In this document: positions 46,226-54,688 of the stretch, in pieces
Layout of the letters: every line of letters starts with the position of its first letter
Position numbering within the stretch: position 1 is the stretch's first letter
Source of the DNA: Bacteroidota bacterium
GTDB lineage: Bacteria > Bacteroidota > Bacteroidia > Chitinophagales > Chitinophagaceae
Length of the DNA: 64,000 nucleotides
Direction of reading: 5' to 3'
NCBI GenBank assembly: GCA_020161535.1
Contig: JAIUNW010000009.1
Coordinates: 155,851-219,850 of the forward strand
Notes under the pieces: model-generated
The model's input: only the letters and a program-made list of their open reading frames with translations
Told to the model about the DNA's origin: nothing
Database searches by the model: none
Program-made: the position numbers and the translations under genes

Positions 46226-46233
46226 CAAAGCTA
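46226..46233 (-). promoter_or_regulatory. -7 promoter box of the outer-membrane barrel gene
   Basis: The minus strand reads TAGCTTTG, a perfect TAnnTTTG, ending 10 nt before the ATG at 46215. This gives a leader of only a few bases and separates the gene from the upstream LytTR gene. Confidence 0.5.
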
Positions 46234-46293
46234 GTTCAGGGTATATTCCTGTAGGGTTCAAATGAGATGGTTTCGGAAAATTCTGCGACGGAT

Positions 46294-46998
46294 TTACTGA
46301 CCAGTGATCTCGCCCAGGGCATCAGGATAATTTGCGCTGACCGGCAACTCGGTGTCGCCCAGGAACACGGTACTCTTACGGATGGCCGTTATGTGCTTTT
46401 TAGAAACAATATACGACCGGTGTATCCGTACAAATTGCGTTGCGGGCAGTTGCTCTTCCATGTCTTTCATCGACATGCGAAGTATCAGCGGTTTACTGGT
46501 CGATTGCAGGTGCAATTTTAAATAGTCTTTCATCGACTCTATCCAGGCAATATCACTGAAAACAAGTTTTACCTGGCTGTAATCAGCATGCACGAAAATA
46601 TATTCAGGAACAGGTGCATCGGGTTTTCCCGCCTGTCGCCGCAAGTCAAATAGTTCACGCGCTTTGTTGCAGGCTTTTACAAATCGGTCGAGCGCCACCG
46701 GTTTTACGAGGTAATCAACCACATCCAGCACAAAGCCCTGCAGTGCATATTTTTCATAAGCGGTGATCAGGATCGCCATTGGTTTTTGCTGTAAGCTTTG
46801 CAGAAACTGCAAGCCGGTAAGGCCCGGCATTTGTATATCCAGAAAAACAAGGTCGATTTTTTCGGTTTCCAGTACTTTCATGGCTTCGAAAGCGCTGCCG
46901 CAACTGGCAACCAATTGCAGGAAAGGGATTTTGCTGATATTGTCTTCCAGCAACTCCAGCGCGAGCGGTTCATCGTCAATCGCAATACAGCGAATCAT
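46294..46998 (-). CDS. LytTR family response regulator
   Basis: This 234-residue DNA-binding regulator has a receiver domain with phosphoacceptor Asp54 (LDIQMPG) and the IDDEP acidic start, then a C-terminal LytTR domain (about 125-230, with RIHRSYIVSKKHITAI). LytTR proteins bind direct repeats upstream of targets. It starts 1 nt after the end of the sensor kinase gene, so the two form one operon. The outer-membrane barrel gene downstream has its own promoter and is the obvious candidate target. Confidence 0.95.
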   Translation of the reverse strand: MIRCIAIDDEPLALELLEDNISKIPFLQLVASCGSAFEAMKVLETEKIDLVFLDIQMPGLTGLQFLQSLQQKPMAILITAYEKYALQGFVLDVVDYLVKPVALDRFVKACNKARELFDLRRQAGKPDAPVPEYIFVHADYSQVKLVFSDIAWIESMKDYLKLHLQSTSKPLILRMSMKDMEEQLPATQFVRIHRSYIVSKKHITAIRKSTVFLGDTELPVSANYPDALGEITGQ

Positions 46999-46999
46999 A

Positions 47000-48019
47000 T
47001 TAATGCAGCGTTAGCTGCAAAGATACGGTGAACCAGCCGTCGCTACGCACAATATTGAGCTGGTGTTGTTGCTGGTAGAGCAGGTCTAAGCGACGCTTTA
47101 CATTGGAGAGACCAATTCCCGAAGTCCTGTCTTTGACCTCGAGGCTATCGGGGTTATAGCGGTTTTTTACCAGGAAATCGAGCCTGCCTTTTTCTGCTTT
47201 CAGTTTGATATCAATAGACGGGTTCGCCATAAAACCAGTACCATGCTTAATGGCATTTTCAACAAAGGAGATCAGCAACATGGGTTCGATCTGGTAATGG
47301 TCATCAACCTGGTCGAGGTCGACCGTAAAATCTACGTTTTTGCCGAAGCGCTGTTGTTGCAGGTCGATATAACTTTTCAGGTATTCAATCTCTTTGTCGA
47401 GATCAACTTTTTCTTCATTGGCCTCATACACCGTGTATCGAATCAACGATGATAACTTAATGAGCGAAGGTTCAAGCAAATCTGAATTTTTACGCGCAAG
47501 GGCCACCATATTGTTCAGCACATTGAACATAAAATGCGGACTCGCCTGTGAACGCAGAAAAGATAATTCTGTTTTCAGGTGTTCATTCTCGGTGTCTTTG
47601 GCCCGTTGATCGGCTATGATTTGGTCGCCAATCAGGCGGAAAGCCATGCTGCTGGCCAGGAAGAAAAGAAAAAGAAAGAACAGGAAAAGCACATGCGGCC
47701 AGAAACTTTTTTGATCAGGTCGATGGAAATAGAGAGAGAGAATCGATTGCAACAAAACAACTGTTGCATAACCACCAATCACCGCCAATACATAGCGCCA
47801 GTAATGTCTTTTCGATAGCAAGGCTGGCACCAGCAGGTAGGCATTGAGGTAGAAAAATGCAATAAAGGTTGCATTACCCAGCATATAGCTAACGATTTCA
47901 CGAGCGGGAGGCATTTCACGCTGAGGCCGCATCAAAAATGGCAGGGTAAACAACACTACCCACACAGCGATGTGTAGCAGGATGCGAAACCAGCGATTTG
48001 AGACCAGTGAAAATTTCAT
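47000..48019 (-). CDS. LytS-type sensor histidine kinase
   Basis: This 339-residue kinase has four hydrophobic segments in the first 130 residues, then the His_kinase domain with His162 in QASPHFMFNVLNN and a HATPase domain (FVENAIKHG, SGIGLSNVKRRLDLLY). The membrane part has no recognisable sensor domain. It starts 86 nt after the haloperoxidase gene ends, on the same strand. A TAGCTTGC sequence just before the ATG resembles, but does not match, the -7 box. Its regulator follows after 1 nt. Confidence 0.95.
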   Translation of the reverse strand: MKFSLVSNRWFRILLHIAVWVVLFTLPFLMRPQREMPPAREIVSYMLGNATFIAFFYLNAYLLVPALLSKRHYWRYVLAVIGGYATVVLLQSILSLYFHRPDQKSFWPHVLFLFFLFLFFLASSMAFRLIGDQIIADQRAKDTENEHLKTELSFLRSQASPHFMFNVLNNMVALARKNSDLLEPSLIKLSSLIRYTVYEANEEKVDLDKEIEYLKSYIDLQQQRFGKNVDFTVDLDQVDDHYQIEPMLLISFVENAIKHGTGFMANPSIDIKLKAEKGRLDFLVKNRYNPDSLEVKDRTSGIGLSNVKRRLDLLYQQQHQLNIVRSDGWFTVSLQLTLH

Positions 48020-48105
48020 GTTGGCAAGCTAGTCCGTTTTTGAGCGCCATCCATGCCCGCTGAAAAATTCAGAGACGGTTTCGCCTTTTTTTGCGACGGA
48101 TGGAC

Positions 48106-49398
48106 TCACTTGGTTTTCTGCAGCACCCATTCGCCCACCAAATCGCCCTGGGTCAGGCCATTGTTGATGGCATCCATAAAATGAATACCGCCATACAGGC
48201 GCGAAATGCCCGCCTCCCGGGATGCCGCTTTAAACGACTTGAAATGCCGGGGGGGCAGGTCGTATTTGACCTCAACGCTGTCGGTGTAAGCAAAATTATC
48301 GCCAAAATAATGGGTGAGGATAGCTGCCGAAGCGGCAGAAACAACTGAATGACCACTTAAGTATTCGGGGAATGGCGGCGTTTGCAACAAGGGCATCCAA
48401 TTTGGATCGATGTATCGCCTGATGGCCGTTTCAGGCCTTATGCGATTGGTACGGTATTTTTCATCCCAGCAGCAGATAAACGCGTCGGTAAGACCAATTG
48501 CCACGGTGGTATAGGCCTGTAGTGATTGCGCGAACGATTTACCCGCTTTCTCACAGGCGATGCCGGTAATACCCATCCAATGGGCGCCGGGTGAAATCTT
48601 TTTGATACTGTACTGCAGATGGCCTTTATCCTGTACTGCGAAGGGATTGCAATCCCAAAATCCGGCGATGGCTTTGTGCTCCTCATCGGCACTATCGGCA
48701 TACACTTCCATCATCATGGCGTAAAAAGCCGAACCGTGCTGGGGCTTAAAGGCTTCGAGTTGCTGCGGACGAAACTGCCTCGCTGAATCGAGTGTAAAAG
48801 GCCGGATGCTATTGAAATAAGGCTCTACGGCAGCGATATAACCCGGTGGCGTGGGAAACCAACTGCTATCGGTATTGGAAGATGAATAGCGGGGAAAATT
48901 GCTGATCTTGTTATAGCCATCGGCCTTGGCGTAAGCGAGTACCTGTTTGGCTGTAAATGTCGCATAGCGAAGCGATGCATTGATCATGTCTTCCGCATAA
49001 CCTGCTGCAGTTAGAGAATCGATATAGTTATCCTCCCATTCTTGTAAGAGATTGCCCGATGGTTGCATCTTTTTGGCAGTTTCTGCTATGGCCAGTAATG
49101 CAGCCAGTTTCCAATTGGCTTTCTCGATGGAATCAGGCTTTTGTATAGCCGGAAAATCGCGCAACTTGCCGTGCATAGCTGGCAGCGAAGTATCGTGTTG
49201 TGCAGCAATGGAATAACCTGACAGGCATGCATATGCGAAAAAGCGCGCCGCCAGCGGCGGATTGGTGATATCATGAATCATGATCTCCGAATGCCGGGTG
49301 ATCAACTGACTAAGGTCATGGATGTCCGGTTCAGGTTGTTTGGCAGATTTGCAGCCGGCCATCCCTACCAAGGCAATAAATACGACTAGCTTTCTCAT
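48106..49398 (-). CDS. Vanadium-dependent haloperoxidase (PAP2 superfamily), lipoprotein
   Basis: This 430-residue protein has a lipoprotein signal with Cys16 (GMAGC) and then an all-helical vanadium haloperoxidase/PAP2 fold. The vanadate pocket is visible in order: Lys and Arg in KYRTNRIRPETAIRRY, the SGH triplet at 348-350 (His350 being the acid-base), and Arg/His in SRLYGGIHF. Such enzymes oxidise halides with peroxide; related PAP2 proteins are phosphatases, so the reaction is not proven. It overlaps the FG-GAP gene upstream by 4 nt (ATGA), so they are translationally coupled in a susC-susD-FG-GAP-haloperoxidase operon. Confidence 0.9.
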   Translation of the reverse strand: MRKLVVFIALVGMAGCKSAKQPEPDIHDLSQLITRHSEIMIHDITNPPLAARFFAYACLSGYSIAAQHDTSLPAMHGKLRDFPAIQKPDSIEKANWKLAALLAIAETAKKMQPSGNLLQEWEDNYIDSLTAAGYAEDMINASLRYATFTAKQVLAYAKADGYNKISNFPRYSSSNTDSSWFPTPPGYIAAVEPYFNSIRPFTLDSARQFRPQQLEAFKPQHGSAFYAMMMEVYADSADEEHKAIAGFWDCNPFAVQDKGHLQYSIKKISPGAHWMGITGIACEKAGKSFAQSLQAYTTVAIGLTDAFICCWDEKYRTNRIRPETAIRRYIDPNWMPLLQTPPFPEYLSGHSVVSAASAAILTHYFGDNFAYTDSVEVKYDLPPRHFKSFKAASREAGISRLYGGIHFMDAINNGLTQGDLVGEWVLQKTK

Positions 49399-52300
49399 CT
49401 TGTCGCGATTTTAAAACTGCGGGCTGCTTGTTGATTGATACCGAATAACAACGTGCTTGAATCCAATTGAACAATCGATCGGATATCACCGGTAATACTG
49501 AGTCCGCTTTTGTATTGTGGCACATAGGTAAACCCGCCCTTGCCATTGCCTTTGAGCAAAGTGCCGAAACTGGCATCGTATTTACCAAAGCGAAGGCGGG
49601 CCTGGTTGATATTGCCGCCCAAAACCAGGTCAGGAAAGCCATCTTTATCAACATCCAGCGAATTGATCGCAAAAACCGGCGCATACTGTGCTTGTACTGG
49701 CAAGGGGCTTGGCTCAAACTTGCCGTTGGCGTTCATGATGAAACAAGTCGTTTTAAAATCGGTAGCACTCAGTTTTTTTGCGCCTTTCAATTCTTCGGCG
49801 GTAAATATTTTTTCCAGGGTAACATCGGCATAAGACTTATAGTCGGTGAACCGATTGCGGGTTGCGCTGATCTGGTCGAGCAGTTCGTCGCGAGTCACAT
49901 AAGGAAAGCTGCTATCTCCAATATACAAACAGAATATCGGGTCAACAGAACCGTTTTCATCAAAATCTTTGTAATACAGTTCTGCGGGTTTTGATGTGGA
50001 AGCAGTGCACTGCGTGTTCAAGCCCATATTACCTGCTACCAGGTCGGGGCGGCCGTCGTTGTTTAAGTCTGCAAAACCTAGTTTATTCCACCAGCCACTG
50101 CGTTCTTTGTCAAAATAATTTCCCGAAACGTCTTTTAATTTGCCGGCATCAATACCAAATACTTTAATGGGCATCCATTCGCCGGTTACAACCAGTTCCG
50201 GTTTATTGTCTTTATTCAGGTCGATCCACACGGCATCTGTTACCATACCGATCTGTTGCAGGGCAGGTGCCAGTTGCGTTGTTTGGTCGGTGAAATGTCC
50301 CTTGCCGTCGTTGATCAACAAATAGCTTTGGGGCGTTTCCGGGTATCTACCTGGAATCACCCGGCCACCGACAAAGATATCGGGCGCTCCGTCGCCATTT
50401 ACATCTGCTGAAGCAACGGCCCCTTTGCTGGCCGTCATTGCCGGCAAGGCATTTGTTGCCTTCCGGAAATGACCTTTGCCATCGTTCATGTACAAGCGAT
50501 CTAATAGAAGACTATCGTCGGGAACATAATGATGGTACCCTCCGCTTGCTACATAGAGATCAGCAAATCCGTCTTTGTTGGCATCAAGAAAAACCGCTGC
50601 TGCGTCTTCGCTGTTTCGGTCGGCTGCAAATGCCGGGTTTGCCAATGGCTTATACCCGCCTTCTTTCTGCCTGATAAATATTTTTCCCGGCTCGCCGCTT
50701 CCTCCCCCAGCATATATATCAATCAGGCCATCGCCATTTATGTCGGCTTGTGCAAAACATGGGCCGCCGGTTGACAACGGATTCAATAGTAAGGGCTGTC
50801 GTTTGAAATCATTAACAGTTACTATCGGTGATGCATAGTCGATAACTCCTTTTGTTTCGGTGAGCAGTGGCTGTACAATTGGTTTGATAGGTGCATACGG
50901 ACTGGCATCCTTTTCGTCTAAAACGAGCAATTGGTCGGCCTTTGGTTGCAGGAGCAATTGCGATTTACCACGTTGCCAGGTAATACGAAGCGAATCGATG
51001 GTCGACACCGTTCCCAGGCCAAAATGCAAAATATTCGACACGGTCGATTGAAATCCGCGGGTGGGCATTTGTTCCAGTACCTGCTGCTGGCCATTGCTGA
51101 ACAACTGGATCCTGGCACCAATGCCGGCCGTATTTTTGTCGCTTCCCTTCAGTTGCAGTTTTATATAATGATGCGATGACTGCTGGCGTGCTTCGTTGCG
51201 ATAGATAAAGGCCGGCTTGTTGATGTTACTGATAACAAGGTCGAGGTCGCCATCGTTATCAAGGTCGGCGTAGGCGGCTCCATTGCTATTTGACGGTTGG
51301 TTGATGCCCCACGATTTGCTAACATTGGAAAAATGAAGATCACCTTCGTTTTTAAATGCGTAGTTGACAACGTCTGAAGCGGGCATATGTGTTAGTAATT
51401 CCAATACGTTTTCCCTTTTTAAGCGGCCAACGGTTTGGATATAGTCGTTCATGTATTTCAGGAAATCCAAGTTGGTAAAGTCACGGGTATAGCCGTTGGT
51501 AACAAACAAGTCTTTCCAACCGTCGTTGTCATAGTCGGCGAACAACGGCGCCCAACTCCAGTCGGTATTGGAAATGCCGGCCAGTTGCCCTATCTCACTG
51601 AAACTGCCATCGCCGTTGTTCAGTTGCAGCATATTGCGCATGTACTGGTAATAAAATCCAGAGCGCAGGCTGATTTCAAATTTTTCATAATTATCGGGTG
51701 CGAAAAGAATTTTCTGGCGATGATTGCTTTCCGGCAGCATATCAAGCACGAATATATCTTGCCAGCCATCGTTGTTTATATCAGCCACATTGTTACCCAT
51801 CGAAGACTTGGTGGTATGACCCATCATTGACTGCAGACGATCCGTAAATGTTCCATTGCGGTTATTGATATATAGATAGTCAGGCACATTGTAATCGTTC
51901 GAAATATAAATGTCGGGCCAGCCATCACTGTTTATGTCGGCGATTCCTGCACCGAGTCCATAGGTGAGCACTGAAGAACTGAATCCTGCTTTTTGTGTTA
52001 TATCGGTGAATTGCTGGTTATTGTTTTGCAGCAACCTAACACCAATGGTTGGGCTGTTTTGGGTGAGCAATGCTTTGGTGGTGTTTTCATCCAGTACGGG
52101 TAGGTTATCGGGATTGTGGTTGAGAAAAAAGGCATCCAGGTCTCCGTCACGGTCATAGTCAAAGAAATAAACCTGGGTGTTAAAGCAGGTATCTGCTAGA
52201 CCATACGCTGTGGCCTGATCGCTGAAATGCGGGATGCCAGCCGCATCATTGCCATCGTTGACAAAGAGTTGTGGCACCCGGTTTTTACCCTGAACGCGGC

Positions 52301-52718
52301 CGGAGTAACTGACAAAAATATCCTGGCGGCCATCGCCATTTACATCGGCCATGGTAACGCCGGTGCGCCAGGGAATGCGACGGTTTACGGCGCCAGATTT
52401 TTCGGTAATGTCTTCAAATTTAAACTGGCCTCGGTTCAAATACAGTTTGTTATCAGACATATTACCGGTGAAATAAATATCATCGAGTTGATCGCCATTT
52501 AGGTCACCCACAGCTACACCTGCCCCATTGTAGAAATATTCATACATAAGAATATTGGTATTCTTGGCTTCCGTAAGCGGATTGCTGAAAAGAATATTCG
52601 TACTGTCGGCCGGCAGCAGGGTAAACAAAGTTTTGGTAGCAGGCGAACTGTCTTTGTCGGCGTTTTTGCAGGCGTTAAGCAGCAGTACCAGGGCAATTAA
52701 AACAAGAAATCGTTGCAA
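49395..52718 (-). CDS. FG-GAP/VCBS repeat lipoprotein with ASPIC/UnbV domain
   Basis: This 1107-residue protein starts with TTG at 52718; there is no in-frame ATG near it, and the lipoprotein signal with Cys17 (LLNAC) needs this start. It carries about 14 FG-GAP-like blades with Ca-loop motifs such as DLNGDQLDD, DVNGDGRQD, DYDRDGDLD and DVNGDGAPD, and an ASPIC/UnbV domain around 510-610 (KLQLKGSDKNTAGIGARIQL). Such beta-propellers bind calcium and often bind ligands or partners at the cell surface. The gene follows susD by 79 nt with a hairpin between, and overlaps the haloperoxidase gene by 4 nt. Confidence 0.9.
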   Translation of the reverse strand: MQRFLVLIALVLLLNACKNADKDSSPATKTLFTLLPADSTNILFSNPLTEAKNTNILMYEYFYNGAGVAVGDLNGDQLDDIYFTGNMSDNKLYLNRGQFKFEDITEKSGAVNRRIPWRTGVTMADVNGDGRQDIFVSYSGRVQGKNRVPQLFVNDGNDAAGIPHFSDQATAYGLADTCFNTQVYFFDYDRDGDLDAFFLNHNPDNLPVLDENTTKALLTQNSPTIGVRLLQNNNQQFTDITQKAGFSSSVLTYGLGAGIADINSDGWPDIYISNDYNVPDYLYINNRNGTFTDRLQSMMGHTTKSSMGNNVADINNDGWQDIFVLDMLPESNHRQKILFAPDNYEKFEISLRSGFYYQYMRNMLQLNNGDGSFSEIGQLAGISNTDWSWAPLFADYDNDGWKDLFVTNGYTRDFTNLDFLKYMNDYIQTVGRLKRENVLELLTHMPASDVVNYAFKNEGDLHFSNVSKSWGINQPSNSNGAAYADLDNDGDLDLVISNINKPAFIYRNEARQQSSHHYIKLQLKGSDKNTAGIGARIQLFSNGQQQVLEQMPTRGFQSTVSNILHFGLGTVSTIDSLRITWQRGKSQLLLQPKADQLLVLDEKDASPYAPIKPIVQPLLTETKGVIDYASPIVTVNDFKRQPLLLNPLSTGGPCFAQADINGDGLIDIYAGGGSGEPGKIFIRQKEGGYKPLANPAFAADRNSEDAAAVFLDANKDGFADLYVASGGYHHYVPDDSLLLDRLYMNDGKGHFRKATNALPAMTASKGAVASADVNGDGAPDIFVGGRVIPGRYPETPQSYLLINDGKGHFTDQTTQLAPALQQIGMVTDAVWIDLNKDNKPELVVTGEWMPIKVFGIDAGKLKDVSGNYFDKERSGWWNKLGFADLNNDGRPDLVAGNMGLNTQCTASTSKPAELYYKDFDENGSVDPIFCLYIGDSSFPYVTRDELLDQISATRNRFTDYKSYADVTLEKIFTAEELKGAKKLSATDFKTTCFIMNANGKFEPSPLPVQAQYAPVFAINSLDVDKDGFPDLVLGGNINQARLRFGKYDASFGTLLKGNGKGGFTYVPQYKSGLSITGDIRSIVQLDSSTLLFGINQQAARSFKIATR

Positions 52719-52738
52719 ATGGAAGCGTTTTAAAATGA

Positions 52739-52767
52739 ACTATGCCAGTAACGAGTACTGGCATAGT
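52739..52767 (-). terminator. 12-bp stem hairpin between susD and the FG-GAP gene
   Basis: ACTATGCCAGTA (52739-52750) pairs perfectly with TACTGGCATAGT (52756-52767) around a 5-nt loop. On the minus strand the following T-run is weak (ATTTT), so it may act as a partial terminator or protect the susC-susD mRNA rather than fully stop transcription. Confidence 0.6.
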
Positions 52768-52797
52768 AATATCAACCAAAAAACTGACCAGAAAAAA

Positions 52798-54678
52798 TTA
52801 TTCGTATCCTGGGTTTTGCACCAGTTTCAGGTTCTTATTCATTTCATCACGAACAATGGGTCTGAAATACATTTTATCCAACCATACCCGGTTTTCATGT
52901 GTATCATTGATAACCGGTGTATATGTATAGTTGTAAATTGTTTCATCGTGTTTGTATTTACCCGCCAGGGTTTGTCCTGGTTTGAATTTACCGGTTACCG
53001 TGATAAAGGTCATCTTTCTTCCCAAAGTGGTTGGTGCTATCATCCACCTGCGCGCATCATGGTAACGTTGTTCTTCATAAGCCATTTCAATGCGTCTTTC
53101 ATGTCGGTAACGGTCACGCAAAGCCGGGCCTGATTCCGTTAATGCTGGCATACCAGCCCTGAAGCGGATCTTATTCAGCAAGTCTCGCGCCTCGGTATCG
53201 CGGTTCAACTCAATCAATGCTTCTATGTAGTTGAAGGCAAGTTCGGTATAGCGAAAGAAAGGCCAGGGGATATATTGTCTGGTATTGTTTTCGACAATAG
53301 ACGTATTGGGGTCGATGAACTTGCGCATATAGTAGCCGGTTCTTGACCCATTCCAGTCTTCTATACTACTGCTACGGGTATCAAGGCCGTTAAACGTAAT
53401 TTGGTTGCCACCTACCACCAGGTCGTACTGTCCGGTTTGGATTTGATTGTACGGATCGGCATCGCCCGATATCAGGTTCCGTGGTTTCCAGTCAGATCCA
53501 TCGAACATAATACTGGCGTAAAACCGGGGTTCGCGGTTTTTATACGGCGCAGCTTTGTGCGTCGTATTGCTCCATGAAAAAGAAGTTCCGTCCATCATTT
53601 CATAGTCGTCTACCAATTGACCAATGGGTGTATTACCCGCCCAGTTATGGTAGCCATTGGGGCCGTTAAAGAGGCCCAGATAAGGGCCACCCCAATCGTC
53701 TTGGTCAGCGTTGTTGTAACGACCCAAAATGATTTCCACCGAGGCAGCCGCGTCTACGCCCGGTGCTGTACTACCACCGCCCATGGCGATCGACATGTAA
53801 TTGTTCCGTGCGTCTTCGGGCGAAGCCTGTGCCGTCAGGTCCATTTTATATCCGCCTTTGCTTTTATCCATTGCTGCTTTGGCGGCATTCAATGCGGCTG
53901 TCCAACGAGCAGCCCGGTCGCCCGAGGTATAAGCAAGGATTTCGGGTTTCGCATACCCATTCATAACAGAAGATTTTGCTGCGAGCGTGGGACCATCGTG
54001 CATATCGCTGGCCGCGTACAACAAAACCCTCGATTTGAGTGCCAAAGCGGCAACTTCACTTGCACGACCTTTGTCCATATCACGGCCTGCCAACAAAAGA
54101 GCAGCAGAGTCGCAGTCGCTGACAATAAAGTTCACACAATCTGAAAATGAACTTCTTTCTATACTGTAATCTTCATTCAGACCATATACATTCTTAATAA
54201 TCGGTACGCCGCCATAATACCGAACCAATTGATGGTAGAAGTAGGCCCGCATAAAATATGCCTCGCCTTTCAACCGGTCTTTCAGGTCATCATCATCAAA
54301 CGTGGCTGTACCCAAATTTTGAATACTAACATTACAGCCCCGAATACGGCTGTACATATTGCCCCATTCGTAGGTGCTATGTACCCAGCCCGGGGTACTT
54401 GGACTCAAACTACCGTCGTTCACCGTCGTGATACCACGGCCAGTGTGCGTAAACACAGCTTCATCTGAAAGCGATGCCAGCATTTGTTCATCAAATCCGC
54501 CTGGACCAAAACCATTGTACAGGTTGGTAACAAAGGCGGTAGACAAGGCACCGTCGGCCCAGGTGGTTTGGGAGGAGATTTCGCCCAGCGGCGTCACATC
54601 CAGAAAGTCACGTTTACAACCAGCCAAAACACCGGCAATAAACAAGGTTAATAATATTCTATTGATGATTGTTTTCAT
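52798..54678 (-). CDS. RagB/SusD family nutrient-uptake lipoprotein
   Basis: This 626-residue protein has a lipoprotein signal with lipobox LAGC (Cys21), followed by a SusD-type N-terminal helical region (WADGALSTAFVTNLYNGFGPGG), the conserved RGCNVSIQNLG segment and the C-terminal SusD motif region (LTESGPALRDRYRHERRIEMAYEEQRYHDARRW, split here as RHERRIEMAYEEQRY). It pairs with the SusC 10 nt upstream. Ligand unknown. The hairpin after it may lower expression of the downstream genes relative to susC-susD. Confidence 0.95.
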   Translation of the reverse strand: MKTIINRILLTLFIAGVLAGCKRDFLDVTPLGEISSQTTWADGALSTAFVTNLYNGFGPGGFDEQMLASLSDEAVFTHTGRGITTVNDGSLSPSTPGWVHSTYEWGNMYSRIRGCNVSIQNLGTATFDDDDLKDRLKGEAYFMRAYFYHQLVRYYGGVPIIKNVYGLNEDYSIERSSFSDCVNFIVSDCDSAALLLAGRDMDKGRASEVAALALKSRVLLYAASDMHDGPTLAAKSSVMNGYAKPEILAYTSGDRAARWTAALNAAKAAMDKSKGGYKMDLTAQASPEDARNNYMSIAMGGGSTAPGVDAAASVEIILGRYNNADQDDWGGPYLGLFNGPNGYHNWAGNTPIGQLVDDYEMMDGTSFSWSNTTHKAAPYKNREPRFYASIMFDGSDWKPRNLISGDADPYNQIQTGQYDLVVGGNQITFNGLDTRSSSIEDWNGSRTGYYMRKFIDPNTSIVENNTRQYIPWPFFRYTELAFNYIEALIELNRDTEARDLLNKIRFRAGMPALTESGPALRDRYRHERRIEMAYEEQRYHDARRWMIAPTTLGRKMTFITVTGKFKPGQTLAGKYKHDETIYNYTYTPVINDTHENRVWLDKMYFRPIVRDEMNKNLKLVQNPGYE

Positions 54679-54688
54679 ACAACTTGCT

